DNA of 64,000 nt. Source: Chromohalobacter beijerinckii. Lineage in GTDB: Bacteria > Pseudomonadota > Gammaproteobacteria > Pseudomonadales > Halomonadaceae. This document shows positions 28,056 to 36,789 of this stretch, piece after piece; position 1 is the first letter of the stretch; every line of letters begins with the position of its first letter. Made by a program: the position numbers and the translations under genes. The notes below the pieces were generated by a model. That model ran no database searches, had not been told where the DNA came from, and worked only from the letters and a program-made list of their open reading frames with translations. Where the stretch lies: positions 1 to 64,000 of the forward strand of contig NZ_JAKGAK010000010.1 of assembly GCF_023061185.1 (NCBI RefSeq). The letters are read 5' to 3'.

Positions 28056-29159
28056 TTAGGCGTCGAGAGTGGCGTGTGGATATCGTCGATACAGTGCTTC
28101 CCCATGGGCGGGAATGGGGTCGCATGAGTGACGCACTTGCAGGCGTGGTGTCAGGATTACTTGTTCGCGAGCGCCGCCAGGATTGGCAATGCGCCGCATG
28201 GCCAGTCGCGCCGCTTCCTCGCCGATGGAGAAAGGGTGCGTGGCAACACTGGTCAAAGGAGGCAGGCTCAGAGCCGCTTCCTCGATATCGTCGGTACCGA
28301 TGATCGCGCAGTCTTCGCCGGGTATCAGACCCAACCGCTGAAGTCCCAGCATGGCGCCTAGTGCCATTAGATCGTTGTGGCAGATCACGGCCGTGGGGCG
28401 AGGAGTTTCTTGCATCAGTGTCTGGATGCCCTCGAAACCGGCGCGGCGTGTCACAGGTCCGCGCACGATGCCCAGTACCTCGCCGAGCCCCTGCGCGTGC
28501 ATGGCGTCGTGATAACCCTGGTGGCGGGCGCGTGTGGCGGAGTGCTCGGCTTCGCCGCCGAGAAATACGATGCGACGGTGGCCGAGCGCCACGAGATGAT
28601 CCACTGCTTGTCGTACACCGAGTTCGAAATCGGTACCGGCGTAGTCGAACGGGGGCGTACCGATATGGCGCAATACCTGAACGCAAGGCATGTTCCAGCC
28701 CATCAACTGGGTGAGCAGTGCGGGATCAGTACCTTCGGCGGGACATAGCAGCAAGCCGTCGACACGTTGCTCGCGCATGCGCTCCAGAAAGCGCTGCTGC
28801 CGCTCGGGAGAATCTTCGCTGTTGGCCAGGAACGAGACATAGTTTTCGCGGTGCAGGACCGAATCGATACCCGCGACCATGGCACCGAAGAACGGATTGG
28901 CGATGTCGTAGACGACCACGCCGAGGGTAAAGGTATGACTGGCGCGTAGCGCTGCCGCTCCACGGTTGTAGACATATCCCAGAGCTTTGATTGAGGCCTG
29001 CACCCGCGTTCGAGTGGAATCCGCCACTAGCGGGCTTTCGCGCAGTACCAGCGAGACCGTAGAGCGTGAGACTCCGGCATGGGCCGCGATGTCCTGCAGC
29101 GTGACGCTTTGACGCGCGCTCTCGCGTGGGGATGATGGGGGCTCGGAGGATTCGGCCAT
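28056..29159 (-). CDS. LacI-family transcriptional regulator
   Basis: A 367-residue repressor: LacI helix-turn-helix VTLQDIAAHAGVSRSTVSLVLR (about 19–40), hinge NRGAAALRASHT, and a periplasmic-binding-protein-like effector domain (FTLGVVVYDIANPFFG onward). It lies directly upstream of dctPQM and probably controls it and the adjacent sugar-acid genes. A TTTGGAT/ATCCAAA dyad lies just upstream of its start. The C-terminus is slightly longer than usual. Confidence 0.92.
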   Translation of the reverse strand: MAESSEPPSSPRESARQSVTLQDIAAHAGVSRSTVSLVLRESPLVADSTRTRVQASIKALGYVYNRGAAALRASHTFTLGVVVYDIANPFFGAMVAGIDSVLHRENYVSFLANSEDSPERQQRFLERMREQRVDGLLLCPAEGTDPALLTQLMGWNMPCVQVLRHIGTPPFDYAGTDFELGVRQAVDHLVALGHRRIVFLGGEAEHSATRARHQGYHDAMHAQGLGEVLGIVRGPVTRRAGFEGIQTLMQETPRPTAVICHNDLMALGAMLGLQRLGLIPGEDCAIIGTDDIEEAALSLPPLTSVATHPFSIGEEAARLAMRRIANPGGAREQVILTPRLQVRHSCDPIPAHGEALYRRYPHATLDA

Positions 29160-29175
29160 GGCTGGTTTGCCTCGT

Positions 29176-29191
29176 TTTGGATTGATCCAAA
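29176..29191 (-). promoter_or_regulatory. Putative operator upstream of the LacI-family gene
   Basis: TTTGGATTGATCCAAA has perfect 7-bp arms around TG and lies 17 bp from the regulator start. A shorter related dyad TTTGGTCCAA occurs near 29240. LacI proteins often bind such short dyads and autoregulate; the match is structural only. Confidence 0.5.
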
Positions 29192-29281
29192 TATGAGAGT
29201 CAGCCTAGAAGAGTCACCGCCTCGTCCCCATTCGCCTTTGGTCCAAGTGCGACCAGAGTCGTAGGTGGGATGCGTTAGAAC

Positions 29282-29302
29282 GCGTTCAAAGCGATTGTCC
29301 GC
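29282..29302 (-). repeat. Right copy of a 21-bp direct repeat (3' end of the SDR gene)
   Basis: It contains the final codons and stop of the SDR gene (stop at 29286–29288) and is identical to 24989–25009, 4.29 kb away. See the left copy for the bracketing pattern. Confidence 0.85.
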
Positions 29303-30044
29303 CGGTGAGTTCGATGCGTTCACCGTTGAGCCAGTTGAAATCGCTCGACAATAGGCTCGCGACGGCGGCGCCGATATCATCCGGCTTGGCGGTGCGTCCT
29401 AGCGGCGTGATCGAGCGGAAGTGAGCGTTGAGATCCGGATCGTCGCGCACCGCGCCGCCTGCGAAGTCGGTTTCCACGGCGCCAGGGGCGATGGCGTTGA
29501 CCGTGATCCGGCGCTCGCCGAGTTCCTTGGCCATATAACGCGTGGTCACCTCCAGCGCGCTCTTCATCGCCGAATAGGCGCAGTGATTGTCCAGCACGAA
29601 GCGCGTGGCGGCGGTGGAGACGTTCAGGATGCGTCCGCCCCGGGCGATCATTGGCAGCAGGGCTTGGCTGAGCAGGAAGGGGCCCTTGAAGTGGGTGCGG
29701 TAGAGGGCGTCGAGATCATCCTCGGTGGTCTCTTCGTAGGGAGCGAGAATGCCCTCGCCCGCATTGTGGACCACGGCGTCTAGCTCCGTACGGCCGAAAG
29801 TGTCTTTCAGCGTATCCGCCACGTTGTCCTTGAATTCGGCGAAGGCGGTGCTGTCGCCGATATCGAGTTTGAGCATCGCCGCCGTGCCGCCGGCGGCCTC
29901 GATTTCGCGGGCGACCGACAGGGCGTCGTCGCGGTGACTGCGGTAGGTGCCGATGACGCCAACGCCGGCGGCGGCGAGGTGCAACGCCATGCTACGGCCG
30001 AGGCCCCGGCCGGCGCCGGTGATGAGGGCAATGCTGGAGGACAT
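29286..30044 (-). CDS. Short-chain dehydrogenase/reductase
   Basis: A 252-residue SDR starting at ATG 30042–30044 behind GGGAG (longer frame to 30116). Cofactor loop is LITGAGRGLGRS, the NAG motif is VVHNAGEG, and the active site is S in NVSTAATR with YSAMK as YxxxK. The end DFNWLNGERIELTGGQSL is typical of classical SDRs. It could oxidise or reduce a sugar acid or polyol, given kdgK and ghrB-like neighbours, but the substrate cannot be read. A terminator separates it from the genes upstream. Confidence 0.88.
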   Translation of the reverse strand: MSSSIALITGAGRGLGRSMALHLAAAGVGVIGTYRSHRDDALSVAREIEAAGGTAAMLKLDIGDSTAFAEFKDNVADTLKDTFGRTELDAVVHNAGEGILAPYEETTEDDLDALYRTHFKGPFLLSQALLPMIARGGRILNVSTAATRFVLDNHCAYSAMKSALEVTTRYMAKELGERRITVNAIAPGAVETDFAGGAVRDDPDLNAHFRSITPLGRTAKPDDIGAAVASLLSSDFNWLNGERIELTGGQSL

Positions 30045-30143
30045 GGGTAGCTCCCGAAGCGGAAAGTGGGCGGCGTTGGGGCCGCTGTCAGTGAGCACTG
30101 CCTGGGGGCGGGACACTAGGTTTCAAGCGTGCGTGCATGAAAC

Positions 30144-30173
30144 GAAAACGCCTGCACCGAGAGGAGCAGGCGT
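30144..30173 (-). terminator. Intrinsic terminator after the hydroxyacid dehydrogenase gene
   Basis: ACGCCTGC (30148–30155) and GCAGGCGT (30166–30173) pair around a 10-nt loop; read leftward the stem is followed by TTTTCGTTT. It ends the kdgK–dehydrogenase transcript before the SDR gene. Confidence 0.75.
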
Positions 30174-30209
30174 GAAAGGACGTGGCGCGTACGGCGTATG
30201 GGGAAGACG

Positions 30210-31187
30210 TCAGCCGCGCGGTGTGACGTCGTTGTAGGGGCTGGGCGGTTGCTGGCCCTCGAGGGCGGCGATGACGTTGTCAACGGCGCGCTGGGCCATG
30301 GCCTCGCGCGTTTCATGCGTCGCCGAGCCGATGTGCGGCAGGGTCACGACGTTGTCCATCCGCGTGAACGGCGAGTCGCCGGGCAGCGGTTCCTGAGCGA
30401 AGACATCGAGCCCCGCAGCGTGGATCTCGCCGCTGGAGAGCGCCTCGATCAGGGCCTCCTCGTCGACCACCTTGCCACGCGCGATATTGATCAGAATCGC
30501 CGAGGACTTCATGCGCTTGAGCACGTCCGCGTCGATCAAGCCGGTGGTCTCGGTGGTCAGGGGCACGTTGACGCAGACGAAGTCGGACTGCTCGAGCAAG
30601 GCATCGAATTCGCAGTGCGTGGCGCCGAGTTCCGCTTCAAGGGCCGGCTTGGGCGAAGCGTGGGTGTAGAGCACCTGCATGCCGAAGCCCAGTGCGCCGC
30701 GACGCGCGATAGCCTGGCCGATGCGCCCGAAGCCGATCATGCCCAGCGTCTTGCCGTGGACATCGGTGCCGAAGTGAGGCTCGCCGATACTGCTCGTCCA
30801 CTGGCCTTGCTTGACCATGTTGGCCAGTTCCACCGCGCGACGGGCGCTGGCCATGATCAGCAGGAAGCCGGTGTCCGCGGTGGTTTCGGTGAGCACGTCC
30901 GGCGTGTGGCAGAGCAGAATGTTGCGCCGGGTCAGCTCGTCCACGGGGTAGTTGTCGACCCCCACCGAGATGCTCGAAATGGCTTCCAGGTGTGGGGCAT
31001 CATCGAGCAGCTCGGAGGTGACCGGCAAACTGGCGCCTAGCAGGCCGTGCGCTTCGCTCAGCGCTTCACGAAACGCGGGGTCGTCGGCGCTTTCCAGATG
31101 GTCAAAATAATCGACGTGGAAGTGTGTGCGCAGTTGTTCGAGGTGATGGGGCTTGAGTCGCCCGAAGGCGAGGATGCGCTTGGTCAT
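30210..31187 (-). CDS. ghrB: D-isomer 2-hydroxyacid dehydrogenase (GhrB/2-ketogluconate reductase-like)
   Basis: A 325-residue dehydrogenase starting at ATG 31185–31187 behind AGGAG. The NAD(P) loop is GMIGFGRIGQAIARRG (about 150–165). The catalytic Arg lies in NIARGKVVDEEAL, the Glu in the DVFAQEPLP region and the His in LPHIGSATHETREAM. Full-length similarity suggests glyoxylate/hydroxypyruvate reductase B, which also reduces 2-ketogluconate. It is 41 bp downstream of kdgK and probably co-transcribed, consistent with sugar-acid metabolism. Confidence 0.85.
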   Translation of the reverse strand: MTKRILAFGRLKPHHLEQLRTHFHVDYFDHLESADDPAFREALSEAHGLLGASLPVTSELLDDAPHLEAISSISVGVDNYPVDELTRRNILLCHTPDVLTETTADTGFLLIMASARRAVELANMVKQGQWTSSIGEPHFGTDVHGKTLGMIGFGRIGQAIARRGALGFGMQVLYTHASPKPALEAELGATHCEFDALLEQSDFVCVNVPLTTETTGLIDADVLKRMKSSAILINIARGKVVDEEALIEALSSGEIHAAGLDVFAQEPLPGDSPFTRMDNVVTLPHIGSATHETREAMAQRAVDNVIAALEGQQPPSPYNDVTPRG

Positions 31188-31228
31188 GCAGGGCTCCTGA
31201 TCGTGAAATACAGCATGGTGGCGTGTCG

Positions 31229-32194
31229 TCACGCCATTGGATGTGCGGCTTCCAGGTCGCGCAGTCGGTCCCGGTGCGGCAGGCCTTCCATGTCACCGAC
31301 GACCTGAACCTGTTCGGCGCCGATGAGATTGCCGCGATGCGCGGCCTGGCGTGGCGAGCACCCGTCGAGCAAGGCGCTGATCACACCCACCGCGAAGCCA
31401 TCGCCAGCCCCCACGGTATCGACGACCCGGGAGACGGCCACTCCCTTCACTATGCCGGCATCGTCTGCCGTGCGCACGTAGCTGCCTTCCGGACCGAGCT
31501 TGATGATGACCCCGCTGGCGCCTTGATCGAGGTAATAGCCGGCGATGTCGTGCGCGTTATCGAGGCCGGTCAGGCGCTGGCCCTCGGCGAGCCCCGGTAG
31601 CACCCAGTCGGCGTGTGCGGCCAGCGCATTGAGGGTCTCGCGCATCTCGGCTTCGCTGTTCCACAGCGAGGGCCGCAGGTTGGGATCGAAGCTGATCGTG
31701 AGACCGGCCTCGCGCGCGCGTTCCAGCATGTGGAAGGCAAGTTCGCGTGTACTGGGTGAGAGCGCGGGGGGCAAGCCGGTGGCGTGTAGGTGGCGCACTC
31801 CCTGAAAGTCGAGATCGCGCACGTCGGCAACGCCCAGGTGGCTGGCGGCGCTGCCGCGCCGGTAATAGGCCACCTTGGGATCCTCGCCGTGTTCGGCGCG
31901 TTCCTTGAAGACTAGGCCGGTGGGATGCTCGGTATCGGTGCTCAGGTAGCGGCAGTCGAGCCCTTCGGCGTCGAGCGTGTGGCGGATGAAGCGGCCGAAG
32001 CCATCGTCACCGACGCGGCTGATCCAGGCGACGTGAAAGGCTAGCCGCGCCAGGCCGATGGCGACATTGGTATCGGCGCCGGCGATGCGCCGCTGGAAGC
32101 GCTCGACCTCGGCCAGGTCGCCGGGCGTTTCGGCGATGAACAGCGTCATCGCTTCACCGAAAGTCAGGATATCCGGTGTAGTGGAATCGTTCAT
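31229..32194 (-). CDS. kdgK: 2-keto-3-deoxygluconate kinase
   Basis: A 321-residue PfkB-family kinase. It has the N-terminal ILTFGEAMTLFIAE, the GADTNVAIGLARL segment, the KDG-kinase-like VAYYRRGSAASHL, and the C-terminal catalytic DTVGAGDGFAVG with the Asp base. It should phosphorylate KDG to KDPG for the Entner–Doudoroff aldolase. Heads the kdgK–ghrB transcript. Confidence 0.85.
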   Translation of the reverse strand: MNDSTTPDILTFGEAMTLFIAETPGDLAEVERFQRRIAGADTNVAIGLARLAFHVAWISRVGDDGFGRFIRHTLDAEGLDCRYLSTDTEHPTGLVFKERAEHGEDPKVAYYRRGSAASHLGVADVRDLDFQGVRHLHATGLPPALSPSTRELAFHMLERAREAGLTISFDPNLRPSLWNSEAEMRETLNALAAHADWVLPGLAEGQRLTGLDNAHDIAGYYLDQGASGVIIKLGPEGSYVRTADDAGIVKGVAVSRVVDTVGAGDGFAVGVISALLDGCSPRQAAHRGNLIGAEQVQVVGDMEGLPHRDRLRDLEAAHPMA

Positions 32195-32367
32195 GAAAAG
32201 ATCCTGAAGGAAGCTGCAAAAGCGGTTGCCGAGGGCACGGCATCACGACGGGTCGAGCGATCGTCGATAGGAAAACCCCATCATAGAAATACCGGGGCAT
32301 TACGACAATCGAACATACCTAGACTTTGGTCGGGAAGGTGGCGCTAAAGGAGAGCGGGGAGGTAGGT

Positions 32368-32392
32368 TGCGCGGGGCGTTGCGCCCCGCGCA
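32368..32392. terminator. Stem-loop after pcaR
   Basis: TGCGCGGGGCG (32368–32378) and CGCCCCGCGCA (32382–32392) form a perfect 11-bp stem with a 3-nt loop, 8 bp past the pcaR stop. No T-run follows. Confidence 0.6.
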
Positions 32393-32400
32393 TGCGTGCT

Positions 32401-33180
32401 TCAGCTGACATGCGTGTGGATCAACTGCACCTTGTCCTGCAGCAGTGGCAGGAAGGTATGCGTCAGGGTGTCGAAGTCGATGCGGGCGGCATTGGTGCTG
32501 ATGTTGATGGCGCCGAGCAGCTTGCCGTTGGCGTCGAAGGCCGGCACTGCCAGGGAGCGCAGACCGGGGTCCAGCTCTTGGTCGACGATACTGTAGCCCT
32601 GCTGGCGAACCTGCTCGATGCAGTTACGCAACTGCGCCCTGTCGGTGATCGAGCGTTCGGTGTGGGCCTCAAGCGCCACCCGTTCCAGGTAGGCCTCCAG
32701 CGCGTCGTCGGCGAGCTGGGCCAGCAGCACCCGCCCCATCGAGGTGTAAGTCGCCGGCAGCCGCGTGCCGACCGACAGGGTAATCGCCATCAGTCTATGC
32801 TTAGCGGAAGAGCGGGCTACGTACATCACCTCGTCGCCGTCCAGCACCCCCAGTGACGAGGATTCGCCGATCTCGGCGGTGATGTCTTCCAGGTACTGCT
32901 GGATTACCGAGCGATAGTTGTTGGCCGACAAGAAAGCATAGCCGAGCTGCAGGACCTTGGGCGCGAGCTCGAAGTGGCGCTGTTGCTTGCGCACGTAACC
33001 CTGGGCATGGAGCGTCAGCAGGAAGCGACGGGCGCGGGCCCGGTTCATCCCCGTCTTGGTGGCCACCTCGCTCAGTGTCATGCGCGGGGTATCGGCGTCG
33101 AAGGCCTGTATCACCTCCAGCCCGCTAGCCAGGGCGGTGACGAAGTCACGATCGTCGGTGGTCAGGGTTTCGTCATGCAT
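32401..33180 (-). CDS. pcaR: IclR-family regulator of the beta-ketoadipate pathway (PcaR-like)
   Basis: A 259-residue regulator: winged HTH MTLSEVATKTGMNRARARRFLLTL (about 34–57), then the IclR ligand domain ending GAINISTNAARIDFDTL. The FVTALASGLEVIQAFD start and overall sequence fit the PcaR/PobR subgroup that senses beta-ketoadipate or hydroxybenzoate. It is divergent from the pcaB remnant and pcaIJF. IclR-type dyads lie upstream of both it (33244–33260) and pcaI (33922–33938). Confidence 0.85.
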   Translation of the reverse strand: MHDETLTTDDRDFVTALASGLEVIQAFDADTPRMTLSEVATKTGMNRARARRFLLTLHAQGYVRKQQRHFELAPKVLQLGYAFLSANNYRSVIQQYLEDITAEIGESSSLGVLDGDEVMYVARSSAKHRLMAITLSVGTRLPATYTSMGRVLLAQLADDALEAYLERVALEAHTERSITDRAQLRNCIEQVRQQGYSIVDQELDPGLRSLAVPAFDANGKLLGAINISTNAARIDFDTLTHTFLPLLQDKVQLIHTHVS

Positions 33181-33243
33181 GAGGGCATCATCACTGCGGT
33201 TGCGTATCGAGTTACTAGGCCATCCACCCTCAACCTAACATAA

Positions 33244-33260
33244 TGTTCGAGTAGCGAACA
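33244..33260. promoter_or_regulatory. IclR/PcaR-type operator upstream of pcaR
   Basis: TGTTCGAGTAGCGAACA has perfect 6-bp arms around a 5-nt centre. It is nearly the same as the element before pcaI, which supports a shared regulator. Confidence 0.7.
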
Positions 33261-33280
33261 CTTGCACGCTTTGGGCAGAG

Positions 33281-33802
33281 GTGGCGGCTCCTGCCCCGTC
33301 GTCCGCCTTACCTTACGGAGATTCTGCCAAGCCCGCCGAGATGCTCCAGTCACCCTTAATGAGTCCCGAGGCTCTGATGGCCAGCCGCGACGAGGACTTC
33401 GTCGGCGTCATACTGGCCTTCGAACAGGCCCTGGCCGGCGCCGTCGACAAACTGGCGTTGGATGTCTCGTTGCTGACTCAGTCCGAAGTCGCGGAAGTCA
33501 GCGAGCCTGCTGTCCCGGGTGCCGGTGGTTCGTCGTCGATGCCCCATAAACGCAACCCGGTGATCTGTGCCCGCTTTCTCGCTGAGGTGCTAGGGGCAGA
33601 CGCCGCACAGCGTGTTGCCAAGGAGGCCGCCGAGACCTCGCGTCACGAGCGTCGTGACTATGCCGATGTGCTCCTGGCTGACGAGGAGATAGCCAGGCAG
33701 GTGGATGCGCAGCGCCTGCGGGCATGTGTCGATCCAGGTTTATACATTGGTAGTAGCCCGTGGCAGGTTCAGCGCGTGCTGGATATGTTTGAAGCCATGT
33801 AA
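33281..33802 (+). pseudogene. pcaB: pcaB (3-carboxymuconate cycloisomerase) remnant
   Basis: A 173-codon open stretch holding pieces of a fumarase/aspartase-superfamily enzyme of about 450 residues. KLALDVSLLTQSEVAEVSEP and the signature GGSSSMPHKRNPV are intact. The sequence then jumps to the C-terminal region (VDAQRLRACVDPGLYIG…WQVQRVLDMFEAM). Most of the N-terminal domain and a large central part are missing, so it cannot be active. Its position next to pcaR and pcaIJF identifies it as pcaB. The start shown is the open frame only. Confidence 0.8.
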
Positions 33803-33841
33803 TTTACTATTTTTAAAGCGTTAATTGTTTTTTTGTCCTTG

Positions 33842-33867
33842 GGGCAACGCGATTGCGTTGCCCTTTT
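33842..33867 (+). terminator. Intrinsic terminator after the pcaB remnant
   Basis: GGGCAACGC (33842–33850), loop GATT, GCGTTGCCC (33855–33863), then TTTT. It isolates pcaIJF from upstream transcription. Confidence 0.8.
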
Positions 33868-33921
33868 GTGCGTTTGACCGGCCGTCGCAATCCCGATAAT
33901 TTTGTTCGTATCACAAACCAG

Positions 33922-33938
33922 TGTTCACCAAGCGAACA
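33922..33938 (+). promoter_or_regulatory. IclR/PcaR-type operator upstream of pcaI
   Basis: TGTTCACCAAGCGAACA matches the pcaR-side dyad in 12 of 17 positions, including 11 of the 12 arm bases. A weaker copy (TGTTCGTATCACAAACC) lies at 33903–33919, 19 bp upstream. Both are directly before the pcaI start at 33957. Confidence 0.65.
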
Positions 33939-33956
33939 AGTTGCGAGGCAATCCGC

Positions 33957-34778
33957 ATGGCCGAATTTCTTAGCCTCCATGACGCCGTGGCGCGCTATGT
34001 CGAAGATGGCGCCACCGTGGCCATGGAAGGCTTCACCCACCTGATTCCCTTCGCCGCCGGACACGAGGTCATTCGCCAGCGCAAGCATGACCTGACGCTG
34101 ATCCGCATGACGCCGGACTTGGTCTACGACCAATTGATCGGCGCCGGGTGTGCCAAGAAGTTGATCTTCTCGTGGGGCGGTAACCCCGGCGTGGGGTCGC
34201 TACATCGCTTGCGCGATGCGGTGGAGAAAGGCTGGCCGCACAAGGTGGAGATCTTCGAGCACAGTCATGCGGCCATGGCGTGCGCGTTCGAGGCCGGCGC
34301 GGCGGGCCTGCCATTGGCGGTATTGCGCGGTTACGTGGGCAGCGAGTTGCCCAGCGTCAACGATCAGATCAAGTACATCGAATGTCCATTCACAGGCGAG
34401 CGCCTCGCGGCGGTGCCTTCGGTGCGCCCGGACGTATCTCTGGTGCATGCGCAGAAGGCGGATCGCAAGGGCAACGTGCTGGTGGAAGGCATCATCGGCG
34501 TGCAGAAGGAGGCGATCCTGGCGGCGGGCAAGAGCATCGTCACCGTCGAGGAAATCGTCGACGATCTCGAGGCCGGTCCCAATGCCTGCGTGATCCCCGG
34601 CTGGGCCATCGACGCCATCGCCGTCGCCGAGAAGGGCGCTTACCCCTCCTACGCTCACGGTTACTACCCGCGCGACAACCGCTTCTACAAGGAGTGGGAT
34701 ACCATCGCGCGCGATCGCGACACCTTTCAGGCATGGCTCGATGAGAATATCTACAACGCAGGAGGTCAGGCCCAATGA
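33957..34778 (+). CDS. pcaI: 3-oxoadipate CoA-transferase subunit A
   Basis: A 273-residue class I CoA-transferase alpha subunit starting at ATG 33957 behind GAGG; a GTG upstream would lie inside the operator. FTHLIPFAAGHEVIRQ and the GGNPGVGSLHRLRDA loop fit PcaI. With PcaJ it moves CoA from succinyl-CoA to 3-oxoadipate. The stop overlaps pcaJ by 4 bp. Regulated by the PcaR-like protein by inference from operators. Confidence 0.92.
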   Translation: MAEFLSLHDAVARYVEDGATVAMEGFTHLIPFAAGHEVIRQRKHDLTLIRMTPDLVYDQLIGAGCAKKLIFSWGGNPGVGSLHRLRDAVEKGWPHKVEIFEHSHAAMACAFEAGAAGLPLAVLRGYVGSELPSVNDQIKYIECPFTGERLAAVPSVRPDVSLVHAQKADRKGNVLVEGIIGVQKEAILAAGKSIVTVEEIVDDLEAGPNACVIPGWAIDAIAVAEKGAYPSYAHGYYPRDNRFYKEWDTIARDRDTFQAWLDENIYNAGGQAQ

Positions 34779-35551
34779 GTAACGAATATACCTCCTCGGA
34801 AATGATGACCGTGACGGCGGCGAAGGCGCTGGAGAACGGCATGACCTGCTTCGTGGGCATCGGCTTGCCGTCCGAGGCCGCCAACCTGGCGCGCCTGACG
34901 CACGCACCGGACGTGGTGCTGATCTATGAGTCTGGCACGCTGCAGACCAAGCCGGACGTGCTACCGCTTTCCATTGGCGATGGCGAGCTTTGCGAGTCGG
35001 CGCTGACCACCGTGTCGGTGCCGGAAATGTTCCGCTACTGGCTGCAGGGCGGCAAGATCGATGTGGGCTTTCTGGGCACCGCGCAGATCGATCGCTACTG
35101 CAACCTCAACACCACGCTGATCGGCGATTATCAGGCGCCCAAGGTGCGCTTGCCCGGCGGCGGCGGGGCACCGGAGATCGCGACCTGCGCCGGTGAGGTG
35201 TTCATCACGCTCAAGCATTCCAAGCGGACCTTCGTCGACCAGGTGGATTTCATCACCACCCTCGGCTTCGGTCGCGACGGCAAGGCGCGTGACGGGGTGC
35301 CCAATATCGGCCGTGGCCCGACCCGGGTGATCACCGACCTGTGCGTGATGAAGCCCGATCCCGAGACTCGCGAGCTGGTAGTGGTATCGCTGCATCCGGG
35401 CGTGACCGCCGAGCAGGTGCAGGACGCGACCGGCTGGGAGATCCGTTTCGCCGAGCAGCTCGACACCACGCCGATGCCTTCCGCGAATGAGCTCGACGTG
35501 TTGCGGGATCTCAAGGCGCGTACCGAACGCAAACATGCCGGTGAGGCGTGA
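34775..35551 (+). CDS. pcaJ: 3-oxoadipate CoA-transferase subunit B
   Basis: A 258-residue beta subunit. The catalytic Glu is in VVLIYESGTL (about residue 50), and the family pieces CFVGIGLPSEAANLA and GGGGAPEIATCAGEV are present. It pairs with PcaI and is translationally coupled to it. Ten bases separate its stop from the pcaF start, with the pcaF RBS in between. Confidence 0.93.
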   Translation: MSNEYTSSEMMTVTAAKALENGMTCFVGIGLPSEAANLARLTHAPDVVLIYESGTLQTKPDVLPLSIGDGELCESALTTVSVPEMFRYWLQGGKIDVGFLGTAQIDRYCNLNTTLIGDYQAPKVRLPGGGGAPEIATCAGEVFITLKHSKRTFVDQVDFITTLGFGRDGKARDGVPNIGRGPTRVITDLCVMKPDPETRELVVVSLHPGVTAEQVQDATGWEIRFAEQLDTTPMPSANELDVLRDLKARTERKHAGEA

Positions 35552-35561
35552 GGAGAATTCG

Positions 35562-36767
35562 ATGAGCGATGTTTGGTTGTGTCATCCCACGCGTTCCGCC
35601 GTGGGACGTTTCGGCGGCTCGCTGGCCAGCGTCCGTCCCGACGACCTGGCGGCCACGATTTTCCGGGCCGTGCTGGCGCAGGCGCCGGACCTCGAGCCGG
35701 CGGCCATCGATGAAGTGATCATGGGCTGCGCCAATCAGGCCGGCGAGGACAATCGCAACGTGGCGCGCATGTCGGCGTTGCTGGCCGGGCTGCCCACCTC
35801 CGTGCCCGGTACCACGATGAACCGCCTGTGTGGGTCGGGCATGGACGCCGTGGGCACCGCATTTCGCGCCATCAAGGCGGGCGAGTTCGAGTTGGCCCTG
35901 GCCGGCGGCGTGGAGTCCATGTCGCGCGCACCGTTCGTGATGGGCAAGGCCGAGACGGCATTCTCGCGCAGCCAGGCGATCGAGGACACGACCATCGGCT
36001 GGCGTTTCGTCAATCCGCTGATGAAGAACCACTACGGCGTCGAGTCGATGCCCGAGACCGCCGAGAACGTCGCCGAGCAGTTCCACGTGTCCCGCGAGGA
36101 TCAGGATGCCTTCGCCGTGCGCTCGCAGCAGAAGACCGAGCGTGCCCAGCAGTCCGGGCGCCTGGCGCAGGAGATCACGCCGGTCGAGGTGCCGCGTCGC
36201 AAGCAGGACCCCCTGGTCGTCGATCAGGACGAGCATCCGCGCGCAGGTACCACTCTGGAAAAGCTGGCCAAGTTGCCCACGCCGTTTCGCGACGGCGGCA
36301 GCGTGACCGCGGGCAATGCCTCGGGCGTCAACGACGGGGCGGCGGCGATGCTGGTCGCCAGTGACGCCGCTGTCGCGCGCCATGGTCTCACTCCGATGGC
36401 GCGGATCCTGGGCATGGCCACCGCCGGCGTCGAACCGCGCATCATGGGCATGGGCCCGGTACCGGCGACGCGCAAGCTGCTCGAGCGTCTGGGTATCGGC
36501 ATCGATGAGGTCGACATCATCGAGCTCAACGAAGCCTTTGCCGCCCAGGGGCTGGCATGCCTGCGTGAACTGGGCGTGGCCGATGACGATCCGCGCGTCA
36601 ATCCCAACGGCGGTGCGATCGCGCTGGGACATCCGCTGGGCATGTCCGGGGCGCGGCTGCTGCTGACTGCAGCGCACGAGCTGCATGTACTGAACAAGCG
36701 TTACGCCCTTTGCACCATGTGTGTCGGCGTGGGCCAGGGCGTGGCCACTTTGATCGAACGCGTTTAG
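35562..36767 (+). CDS. pcaF: 3-oxoadipyl-CoA thiolase
   Basis: A 401-residue thiolase starting at ATG 35562 behind AGGAG (longer frame from 35487 overlaps pcaJ). The acyl Cys is in [13 protein letters not shown] (about residue 90), the active His in [14 protein letters not shown], and the second Cys in [10 protein letters not shown]. Length and motifs match PcaF/PaaJ. It cleaves 3-oxoadipyl-CoA to succinyl-CoA and acetyl-CoA, finishing the pathway. AtoE-like permease follows after 22 bp. Confidence 0.93.
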   Translation: MSDVWLCHPTRSAVGRFGGSLASVRPDDLAATIFRAVLAQAPDLEPAAIDEVIMGCANQAGEDNRNVARMSALLAGLPTSVPGTTMNRLCGSGMDAVGTAFRAIKAGEFELALAGGVESMSRAPFVMGKAETAFSRSQAIEDTTIGWRFVNPLMKNHYGVESMPETAENVAEQFHVSREDQDAFAVRSQQKTERAQQSGRLAQEITPVEVPRRKQDPLVVDQDEHPRAGTTLEKLAKLPTPFRDGGSVTAGNASGVNDGAAAMLVASDAAVARHGLTPMARILGMATAGVEPRIMGMGPVPATRKLLERLGIGIDEVDIIELNEAFAAQGLACLRELGVADDDPRVNPNGGAIALGHPLGMSGARLLLTAAHELHVLNKRYALCTMCVGVGQGVATLIERV

Positions 36768-36789
36768 AAAACTACCAGATGAGTTACCA

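Noticed and set aside
27999-28686. Extension of the dctP frame to 567 codons
   Set aside because: The extra part overlaps the LacI-family gene and precedes a proper signal peptide and RBS at 27999.
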